Shown one piece after another: positions 25,842 to 31,927 of a DNA stretch of 33,473 nt (position 1 is its first letter; every line of letters starts with the position of its first letter). The DNA comes from Polaribacter sp. BAL334 (lineage in GTDB: Bacteria; Bacteroidota; Bacteroidia; Flavobacteriales; Flavobacteriaceae), in the NCBI RefSeq assembly GCF_015767435.1, contig NZ_JADWOV010000206.1:1-33473 (forward strand). The letters are read 5' to 3'. The notes below the pieces were generated by a model that had not been told where the DNA came from, did not search any database, and saw only the letters and a list, made by a program, of their open reading frames with translations. The translations under genes were made by a program, and so were the position numbers.

Positions 25842-27204
25842 TTTTAGGCTTCCTATTTTTTCTATTTCTGTTGTTGTACCTTTTTTTATTGGTGTTTTGA
25901 GTAGTTGCATTCGGCTGATTTACATTTTCTTGATTGTTAACAGACGTTGGTTTTTGTGCTTGTTTTTGGGGCTGTTGCTGTGGTTTTTGTGCTTGTGGTT
26001 TTCTTTGTTGATTTCCTTGTTTTTGAGGATTTTCAACAGTTGATTTTTCAGCAACTTCCGTAAATTTCTTTTTTGATTTTTTTCTTCTATTGCTTTTGAT
26101 AGGCACATCAAAACGTGTTAAACTATCTTCACCAACTGCATCTTCAAAACTTACTTTTACTGGAATTTCAACTTCTGATTCATATTCTTCTAATGAAGCA
26201 GATTTCTCATTATTTTTATTCAACTCAATAATTTCCAATACATGTTCGAGTGTTAAACGAAACCATTTGGAACTTTCTTCTTTGTATGTGTACCATAAAA
26301 AGTTTTTGAAAATATCCATTTTCACAAAAATAGCCTCTCCTTTTTCTGTTTTCAACACCAATTCTTGTTTCGGAAATGGTTTTAAAGCATCTAAATAAGA
26401 GTCTAATTCAAAGTTCAAACAGCATTTTAGTTTGCCACATTGTCCTGCTAATTTTAGCGGATTTAAGGACAATTGCTGATAACGAGCTGCAGAAGTGGTT
26501 ACTTTTCTAAAATCGGTCAACCAAGTGGAACAACACAATTCTCGTCCGCAAGAACCCACACCACCCAATCTGGCAGCTTCTTGTCTTGCGCCCACTTGTT
26601 TCATTTCTACACGTACTGAAAAAGCGCTAGCCAAATCGCGAATCAATTGACGAAAATCAACCCTTGTTTCTGCTGTGTAATAGAACGTTGCTTTGTTTCC
26701 ATCACCTTGATATTCCACATCAGAGAGTTTCATTTGCAATCCTAAACGCCCTAAAATTTCTCTTCCTTTGCGTTGGGTTTCTTCTTCTTTATCTCTGGCT
26801 GCTTGCCAAATATCAATGTCTTTTTGAGTTGCTTTTCGGTAGATTTTCTTTATTTCATCGCTATCAAGTGTGATATTTCTTTTTTTCATTTGCACTTTTA
26901 CCAATTCGCCTGCTAAAGAAACTACGCCAATATCATGCCCTGGCGAACTTTCTACAGCCACCACGTCTCCCATAGAAATGGTGAGATTTTCAGCGTTTCT
27001 ATAAAAATGCTTGCGTCCGTTTTTAAAACGTACTTCAAAAATATCAAATCGTTCTTGACCACTAGGCAATGTCATGTTTGACAGCCAATCAAAAACAGCT
27101 AATTTTTCGCTGCCACTTCCACAGGTGCCTGTGCCACAATTTCCATTACTTTTACAACCTCTAGGAACCCCATTTACGGTTGTTCCACAACTTCCACATG
27201 CCAT
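25819..27204 (-). CDS. ricT: RicT/YaaT family protein (PSP1 domain)
   Basis: 461 residues. A cysteine-rich N terminus (C3, C6, C17, C23, C28) precedes the PSP1/RicT core (about 45-310): VAVESSPGHDIGVVSLAGELV, DVEYQGDGNKATFYYTAETRVDFRQLIRDLA. The two cysteine motifs CGRELCCSTWL and CGKLKCCLNFEL are the expected iron-sulfur ligands. The last 100 residues are low-complexity K/Q/N-rich tail. In Firmicutes RicT works with RicA and RicF to direct RNA processing by RNase Y. Bacteroidota lack those partners as far as is known, so its role here is open. First gene of the operon with gldH. Confidence 0.85.
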   Translation of the reverse strand: MACGSCGTTVNGVPRGCKSNGNCGTGTCGSGSEKLAVFDWLSNMTLPSGQERFDIFEVRFKNGRKHFYRNAENLTISMGDVVAVESSPGHDIGVVSLAGELVKVQMKKRNITLDSDEIKKIYRKATQKDIDIWQAARDKEEETQRKGREILGRLGLQMKLSDVEYQGDGNKATFYYTAETRVDFRQLIRDLASAFSVRVEMKQVGARQEAARLGGVGSCGRELCCSTWLTDFRKVTTSAARYQQLSLNPLKLAGQCGKLKCCLNFELDSYLDALKPFPKQELVLKTEKGEAIFVKMDIFKNFLWYTYKEESSKWFRLTLEHVLEIIELNKNNEKSASLEEYESEVEIPVKVSFEDAVGEDSLTRFDVPIKSNRRKKSKKKFTEVAEKSTVENPQKQGNQQRKPQAQKPQQQPQKQAQKPTSVNNQENVNQPNATTQNTNKKRYNNRNRKNRKPKNDSNSQS

Positions 27205-27505
27205 GTAATTCTTATATTTGAATGGTTGTTGGTTTTTGGTTGATGGTTTTTAGGTAACAAATTAAAAACAATCAACAAAAAACTACTCACCAAAAAAGTT
27301 CATAATTTTGATTCTCAAACAGTTATAAAAACACTTTTTTATATTGTTTAATCAGTAAATATATAAAATCTGAGTGAGAAGTGGTATGTAAATTTTTGCT
27401 AAAAGCAAAGAAGTTACTAAAATGAGCAATTTGAGAGTGTTTGAAAGGCCGTTTTTTGTTCAAAAAAGGGTTGCATTTCTGTTTTAAAAAGCCTACATTT
27501 AAAGC
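27205..27505. other. Noncoding gap between ricT and the small lipoprotein gene (divergent)
   Basis: This 301-bp gap holds the leaders of two divergent genes. Next to ricT is a run of GGTTG-type short repeats (27224-27255) that includes GGTTGTTGGTTT, shared with the scoA leader. At the right end TTG (27471-27473), 20 bp, then TACATTTA (27494-27501) is a one-mismatch promoter candidate that ends 4 nt before the lipoprotein ATG. No RNA gene was recognised. An open minus-strand frame at 27323-27682 was judged spurious. Confidence 0.5.
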
Positions 27506-27799
27506 ATGAAAAAGATATTTCTCATCAGTGTTTTTATTTTTGTAGCTTGTAAAACAAGTCAATTCGATTATGATAAAATAACACGTATTGAACTTCCAGC
27601 AAGCATCCAAGAACATACAATGCAAGACATTCTGAGAATGGAAGCTTCTCGCAATCAAAAAATTGTAGTGTATCAACAACAACTTTATCCTCTGAAAACA
27701 TTAGATTCCATTGTAAAAAGTTTGGGAGAACGAGCCAATATTACGATTACCAAAGACAGTATTTCAGGGAAAAAATGGATTTTGATTACCTCAAAATAG
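27506..27799 (+). CDS. Small putative lipoprotein, unknown function
   Basis: 97 residues. Signal MKKIFLISVFIFVAC has a good lipobox (FVAC, C15). The mature part is short and charged, with LDSIVKSLGERANITITKDSISGKKWILITSK at the end. No family is recognised. It is a monocistronic gene diverging from ricT, with a weak promoter candidate just upstream. The lipobox and the reasonable codon pattern favour it over the antisense frame that overlaps it. Confidence 0.6.
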   Translation: MKKIFLISVFIFVACKTSQFDYDKITRIELPASIQEHTMQDILRMEASRNQKIVVYQQQLYPLKTLDSIVKSLGERANITITKDSISGKKWILITSK

Positions 27800-27851
27800 G
27801 GGTATGATTGGATTTGCATGCACTCTGTATGCACTTATATATGGAGAATCC

Positions 27852-27928
27852 TAGGCTTTGGTACGCTATAAGTACGCTATACCTATGCTATAAGTATGCC
27901 TTATCTATGCTTTATAGTAGGCTTTGGG
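27852..27928. repeat. Degenerate 11-bp tandem repeat (about seven units)
   Basis: Units read TAGGCTTTGG, TACGCTATAAG, TACGCTATACC, TATGCTATAAG, TATGCCTTATC, TATGCTTTATAG, TAGGCTTTGGG. All start TA(C/T/G)GC and most are 11 nt. It lies 52 bp after the small lipoprotein stop. Confidence 0.75.
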
Positions 27929-28159
27929 TAGTGTACGTTTGCCCACATTTTTGAATTTTTCAGTAGAAAAAAGAACTGATGCAATGTACAAAATCTGAGG
28001 GAAATCTGTTGAAATTTTTGATTATTTAGTTTAAAAAAATTTCATTTCAACTTGTAGCAAAATTAAAATATACGATTGAATCCTATAATTTGGAGGTTAA
28101 TGGAATTTTTATTTAGAAACTCTTGGGTGTAATTATTTTATTCAAAAAAAATAGATTTT

Positions 28160-28264
28160 TTGCCACAAATTCACCAATTTTAAGGATTTCATCACCATAA
28201 TTGTTTTCATCTTTGATGAAAATTGGAATTCATAGTTCATAAATAATTCGTGAATTCGTGGCAA
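28160..28264. repeat. 105-bp imperfect palindrome (MITE-like)
   Basis: Left arm TTGCCACAAATTCACCAATT (28160-28179) pairs with 28245-28264 with 18 of 20 matches. Inside is a second perfect hairpin, TTTTCATC-TTT-GATGAAAA (28204-28222). Noncoding and mobile-repeat-like; the family was not identified. Confidence 0.65.
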
Positions 28265-28370
28265 TTTCACTTTAAAATTTAATTATACCCAACAAATTAT
28301 CTACCTATTTAACGTGAGTTCAATATATAAATTATTGAATAACAAAAGCATTAATTTTTAAAATATACCA

Positions 28371-28505
28371 CTTTGTGTTTTTTGTGTCTTCCCTGCCTGC
28401 GGCAGTCAGGTTTGAGAATTTTGTGTCCCGAAATTTCGGGACTATTACACTAAGTTACACAAAGGAGGCACAAAGTTTCTCAAAGCTCTAAAATTTCGGG
28501 ACTAT
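28371..28505. repeat. Cluster of nested palindromic repeats
   Basis: Contains CCTGCCTGCGGCAGTCAGG (28392-28410, 9-1-9 with one mismatch) and the perfect 18-bp palindrome GTCCCGAAATTTCGGGAC (28425-28442). Half of the latter recurs as AAATTTCGGGACTAT at 28491-28505. The flanks 28411-28425 (TTTGAGAATTTTGTG) and 28469-28485 are inverted copies, suggesting insertion of small palindromes into a larger one. Confidence 0.65.
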
Positions 28506-28556
28506 AAAATTAATTATCAGTAAATTACAACAAAAATTAAATCGAACTCAGGTTAT

Positions 28557-29534
28557 TCATAAAATTAAGTTGAATAGATACCCTGAAATGATGATGCAAC
28601 ATGTAACCACGCCAAAAAAGATGGCTATGAGTTTTAACGTCATTACTTTTTTTAGGAGCATCGCTTCTGGCAATGACAAACCAACAACGCCCATCATAAA
28701 AGCGATTGCTGTCCCTATTGGAATTCCTTTTGCTACCAAAACTTGAACTATAGGAAGAATTCCTGATGCATTTGAATACATTGGAACTGCCAAAATAGTA
28801 GCAATTGGCACTGCAAATAAGTTGTCTTTGTCCATATATTTTTCAAAAAAACCTTCTGGAATGTATCCATGCATGATTCCGCCAATGGCAATTCCGATAA
28901 TTACATACGGAATAATCCCTTTTAAAATAAATAGTACTTCTGCCCAAATAATGGGCAATCGTTGTTTGAGCGTTTGTTTTTCTGCTTTAAAAATATCTTG
29001 TTCTCTTTGGGCATTTGCAAGAACTTCTTTTACCCAAGGTGTTAAAAAGCGTTCAAGTTTTAATTTTTGAAGAATCATCCCAGAAATGGTTCCTAATAAA
29101 ATACCGCTAATGACATAAATAATGGTTGTTTTTAATCCAAATAATCCAATAAAAAGTCCAATTGCTACTTCATTCACTAAAGGTGAAGTAATCAAAAAAG
29201 CAAAGGTTACCCCCAATGGAATTCCACCTCTTACAAAACCAATAAATAAAGGAACTGAAGAACAAGAACAAAAAGGAGTTACTACTCCAAAAAGGCTTGC
29301 CAAGAGGTATTCTAACCCATATAATTTATTTCGTGACAAAAAATTTTTGACTCTGTCTATGGGAAAATAACTGTTGACAATTCCCATAAAAAAAATCACT
29401 ACGAAAAGTAAGATTAAAATCTTTGTGGTGTCGTAAAAAAAGAAATTCAAGGCTTCTGCCAAATGCTGTCCTTTCTCTACATTAAAGACTTCATATACGA
29501 GCCAATCTGCCAAATGTTGTATCCAATCGAACAT
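28557..29534 (-). CDS. ArsP_1/DUF318-type permease
   Basis: A 325-residue inner-membrane protein of the SO_0444/ArsP permease family with about eight TM helices. The hallmark TPFCSCSSVPLFIGF (C89, C91) sits at the start of a conserved helix, followed by GVTFAFLITSPLVNEVA. The second half repeats similar elements (VPMYSNASGILPIVQVL, GTAIAFMMGVVGLSLPEAMLLKK). Family members export organoarsenicals or handle unknown thiol-reactive or metalloid solutes; substrate here is unknown. It sits 67 nt after the small CxxC redox protein gene and shares its promoter. No ArsR or ArsC gene is adjacent. Confidence 0.88.
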   Translation of the reverse strand: MFDWIQHLADWLVYEVFNVEKGQHLAEALNFFFYDTTKILILLFVVIFFMGIVNSYFPIDRVKNFLSRNKLYGLEYLLASLFGVVTPFCSCSSVPLFIGFVRGGIPLGVTFAFLITSPLVNEVAIGLFIGLFGLKTTIIYVISGILLGTISGMILQKLKLERFLTPWVKEVLANAQREQDIFKAEKQTLKQRLPIIWAEVLFILKGIIPYVIIGIAIGGIMHGYIPEGFFEKYMDKDNLFAVPIATILAVPMYSNASGILPIVQVLVAKGIPIGTAIAFMMGVVGLSLPEAMLLKKVMTLKLIAIFFGVVTCCIIISGYLFNLIL

Positions 29535-29601
29535 GATTTATTTTTCACCTCATTTAGTATTCAAACAATAACGAATTTTGATTTTTTAAATCGGTCATTG
29601 T

Positions 29602-29841
29602 TTATGTATGTAACAATGCTAAAACCTCCTCTTTTGAAGGCACTCTTCCTTTGATGGTAACTACGTTATTTATCACTAAAGCTGGAGTTGTCATGACATT
29701 GAATTTCATAATTTCCATAATGTCTTCAATTTTTTCGATGGTAGCATCCACTTTATTTTCTGACACTACTTCTTGAACAACGCTCGTCATTGACTTGCAT
29801 TTTGCACAACCTGTTCCTAAAACTTTAATTACTTTGGTCAT
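29602..29841 (-). CDS. Small redox-active disulfide protein (thioredoxin fold)
   Basis: A 79-residue protein of the redox-active disulfide protein 2 family. The active-site motif is GCAKCK (C12, C15), followed by a typical truncated thioredoxin fold with the cis-proline in MTTPALVINN and the end GRVPSKEEVLALL. No signal peptide. It is regularly found next to SO_0444-type permeases, as here, where it probably delivers electrons or a thiol-bound ligand to the permease's CxC motif (inference). First gene of the two-gene operon. Confidence 0.88.
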   Translation of the reverse strand: MTKVIKVLGTGCAKCKSMTSVVQEVVSENKVDATIEKIEDIMEIMKFNVMTTPALVINNVVTIKGRVPSKEEVLALLHT

Positions 29842-29919
29842 TTTTTGTTTATTTAAATCGGCATTGACGAAAAGGCTTCTTCTAATGAATTGTTGCAGTA
29901 AATTTTTTTTACTCTTTCA

Positions 29920-29967
29920 ATCGTAAAATTACGATATACAATTGAAATGAAATGCAACAAAAGTTAC
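29920..29967 (-). promoter_or_regulatory. Control region of the redox protein-permease operon: Crp/Fnr-type dyad and a 7-2-7 palindrome
   Basis: On the minus strand, GTAACTTTTGTTGC (29967-29954) is followed after exactly 22 bp by TAATTTTA (29931-29924). This is the same layout as at 2101-2144. The -7-like octamer lies inside a perfect palindrome ATCGTAA-AA-TTACGAT (29920-29935), whose position would let a repressor block it; ArsR-type operators look like this. The implied leader is about 80 nt. No regulator other than the Crp/Fnr protein is encoded in the window. Confidence 0.55.
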
Positions 29968-30047
29968 ATATCTATGGCATTTTAAAACAGTTTAACACTG
30001 TGAATTACAAAGTTGTTTTGTGTATTTTAGCGGTTTGAAAACATTGC

Positions 30048-30812
30048 ATGAATTTAAATTTCAACACCAAATTAGCCACTGGATATTCAAGTAATTCCCA
30101 AATTGCGAGAGTTTTAACGGAACATTGGGTTAAAGAAAATTCCTATTGCCCTTCTTGTGGCGAATTGTCTTTGAATGAATTTGAAAATAATAGGCCTGTT
30201 GCTGATTTTTATTGTAACACGTGTTCAGAGGAATATGAATTGAAAAGCAAAAACGGAAAATTTTCAACAACCATCAATGATGGAGCTTATGCCACTATGA
30301 TTGAAAGAATCAATTCCAATCAAAATCCGAATTTTTTCTTTTTAACCTATTCAAAACAATGGTCTGTTGAGAATTTTTTAATCATCCCAAAACAATTTTT
30401 TACTACCGAAATTATCATCAAAAGAAATCCACTTTCTGATACTGCAAAAAGAGCAGGTTGGATTGGTTGCAATATTGATATTTCAAAAATTGCCACCGCT
30501 GGAAAAGTATTTTTGATAAAAAACGGAAGGACAATAGCTCCTGAAACTGTGAAAGAAACGTTCCATAAAACGTTGTTTTTGCGCACAAAAAATAGGGCTT
30601 CCAAAGGGTGGATTTTAGACATTATGAATTGTGTAGATTTGATTCAAAAAGATACTTTTACGCTTGATGAAATGTATCAATTTGAGCAAAAACTCAAAAC
30701 AAAATATCCAAATAACCAATTTATCAAAGATAAAATAAGACAACAATTACAAGTTTTAAGAGATAAAGATTTGATCGAATTTGTTAGCAGAGGAACTTAT
30801 AGAAAAAAATGA
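30048..30812 (+). CDS. dpnI: DpnI-type restriction endonuclease (methyl-directed)
   Basis: 254 residues, colinear with pneumococcal DpnI, which cuts GATC only when the adenine is methylated. The PD-(D/E)xK catalytic residues are D53, E64 and K66 in PVADFYC...EYELKSK. Zinc ligands are C34, C37, C56 and C59. W138 in KRAGWIGCNID matches the base-contact tryptophan of the catalytic domain. The C-terminal winged helix (about 185-254), ending LQVLRDKDLIEFVSRGTYRKK, is the second methyl-GATC reader. No lesion is visible, so it should be active. It overlaps the next gene by 4 nt and converges on a Dam-type methyltransferase, which would be a hazard if that enzyme methylates GATC. It may provide defence against methylated phage or plasmid DNA. 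Confidence 0.95.
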   Translation: MNLNFNTKLATGYSSNSQIARVLTEHWVKENSYCPSCGELSLNEFENNRPVADFYCNTCSEEYELKSKNGKFSTTINDGAYATMIERINSNQNPNFFFLTYSKQWSVENFLIIPKQFFTTEIIIKRNPLSDTAKRAGWIGCNIDISKIATAGKVFLIKNGRTIAPETVKETFHKTLFLRTKNRASKGWILDIMNCVDLIQKDTFTLDEMYQFEQKLKTKYPNNQFIKDKIRQQLQVLRDKDLIEFVSRGTYRKK

Positions 30813-31012
30813 AAAAATACATCATACTCACTCCAGAAGGAGAAACTTTTGCGCCAAACAGGGAATTTGAAGTTGAAAATCTTCAAGTATTAGGTATTGT
30901 TGAACATGCAGTGAATGAAGATGATGCCATTGTTCAATTATTGAAAGAAAATAGTTGGATTATCGATGCTGAATTTAATGTTGCCGAATTTATCGTACAT
31001 GAATTACTTTAG
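30809..31012 (+). CDS. 67-aa protein coupled to dpnI, unknown function
   Basis: 67 residues whose ATG overlaps the dpnI stop (ATGA), so translation is coupled. The sequence is acidic and compact: MKKYIILTPEGETFAPN, a strand with REFEVENLQVLGIVEHA, then EDDAIVQLLKENSWIIDAEFNVAEFIVHELL. No known motif; no TM or signal. Its place directly after the endonuclease is the same as that of dpnD in the pneumococcal DpnI cassette, but I cannot confirm homology. Its last nine bases overlap the 3' end of the methyltransferase gene on the other strand. It could be a regulator or partner of DpnI (inference). Confidence 0.75.
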   Translation: MKKYIILTPEGETFAPNREFEVENLQVLGIVEHAVNEDDAIVQLLKENSWIIDAEFNVAEFIVHELL

Positions 31013-31483
31013 TTTGATAAACTTTCCAGCAATTCCTGAATTCTTTAAAGCAATTGCATTTTCACTTCCATAAGCGATAAAAATACTTGGTGCGCCAGGA
31101 GTGCCCATTTGTTTTCCTTGAAGATTATAAAATTTAATGCGTCCTTTTACAAATAAAATGGCATCAGCATCCTCCCAAATATGATTGAAAAAGCATTTTG
31201 TTTCTGTTCTTGCAAAAATTAACGCAATTCCATTTCCGTGTATTTTTAATTTTTCTATCCATTTTTCCATTCCTCTTCCATAAGGAGGATTCATGTAAAC
31301 TCTGCCAAACCATTCTTTGGTCAAACCATCATCATTCAAATTAAAATTAGATGTTGCATGCACAAAAGGAGGAGAAATTGGTGTGCAAGGATCTAGATCA
31401 AATTCCCCTAACATTTTTACCAATTCAGGTGGCGTTAACCATTCAATCGTTGTGTTTTTTGCTTTTTCAAATGTTACGTTCAT
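31004..31483 (-). CDS. Phage-type Dam-family DNA N6-adenine methyltransferase
   Basis: 159 residues of the phage DNA N-6-adenine-methyltransferase (Dam) family. The N-terminal EWLTPPELVKML (14-25) and FDLDPCT (28-34) are the family's substrate/SAM entry motifs. NPPYGRG (65-71) is catalytic motif IV. Later come RTETKCFFNHIW, FVKGRIKF and GAPSIFIAYG, in the order typical of T1/HP1-type phage Dam proteins. No target-recognition domain is visible, as usual in this small family, so specificity cannot be read off; characterised relatives methylate GATC or act with low specificity. The gene converges on the dpnI pair with a 9-bp overlap. Its upstream region is unusually rich in GATC. Confidence 0.88.
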   Translation of the reverse strand: MNVTFEKAKNTTIEWLTPPELVKMLGEFDLDPCTPISPPFVHATSNFNLNDDGLTKEWFGRVYMNPPYGRGMEKWIEKLKIHGNGIALIFARTETKCFFNHIWEDADAILFVKGRIKFYNLQGKQMGTPGAPSIFIAYGSENAIALKNSGIAGKFIKLK

Positions 31484-31927
31484 CCATTATTTTTGAGCAA
31501 ATATTTGATCTTTTTTCGGATAAAAAAAATTTAATTTGATCATTATCAATACATTACACACAATAAGTATGATTTCAAAACTCAATCAATTCATTTTCAA
31601 AATGATAGTTGTTTTTTATTTTTTTCAATAAAATCAAAAATATTAAGATCATAGAATCCCAATCCTTTTTCAAAAACGGGAAGGGTATTTGTTCAAAAAC
31701 AAATTGTTCATTTTATATTGATATTATTTATAGTTCTTCTTACCTATTTGAAAAGTAAGGGTTTGCATGAATAATTTTTCATCAAAGTTTTAAAAATATT
31801 GGTTGCTATTTTTGATCGTAGCTATTTAATTTTATCAAATTATATTCACCTGTTGGGTATTTTATGGGATGATATAATATGTACATCTAATACGATGATA
31901 TTATTAAGTTTATTTTAAAGAAAAGAT
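31484..31927. promoter_or_regulatory. 444-bp noncoding region upstream of the Dam-type gene, GATC-rich
   Basis: GATC occurs at 31507, 31538, 31647 and 31814, and twice just inside the methyltransferase gene (31390, 31396). Three of the four here are preceded by TTT (TTTGATC). On the minus strand AATATTTG (31505-31498) is a one-mismatch -7 element, part of the palindrome CAAATATTTG, and touches the first GATC. No open frame or RNA gene seen. The left part should be the methyltransferase promoter; the right part follows the sugar-porter stop. Confidence 0.5.

Larger units (their letters stand above)
27800..28556. other. 757-bp noncoding, repeat-rich stretch
   Basis: No open frame worth calling. 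It contains an 11-bp degenerate tandem array (27852-27928), a 105-bp palindromic element (28160-28264) and a nested cluster of palindromes (28371-28505). These are described separately. No tRNA or transposase remnant was seen. Confidence 0.7.

Noticed and set aside
27323..27682. 119-codon open frame on the minus strand
   Set aside because: Overlaps the small lipoprotein gene antisense, has an unnatural composition rich in F, H and C, no family motif, and extends through noncoding DNA.
27852..27928. CRISPR-like array
   Set aside because: Units are 11 bp, contiguous and diverged, with no spacers and no cas genes.
28448..28485. GTTAC at 28454 as a third Crp/Fnr-type site
   Set aside because: No second half-site at the right spacing; it lies within the palindromic repeat cluster.
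30048..31483. Conventional restriction-modification system (nuclease plus protecting methyltransferase)
   Set aside because: DpnI-type enzymes cut only methylated DNA, so an adenine methyltransferase for GATC would not protect but expose the host; the pair cannot be a classical R-M system with GATC specificity.
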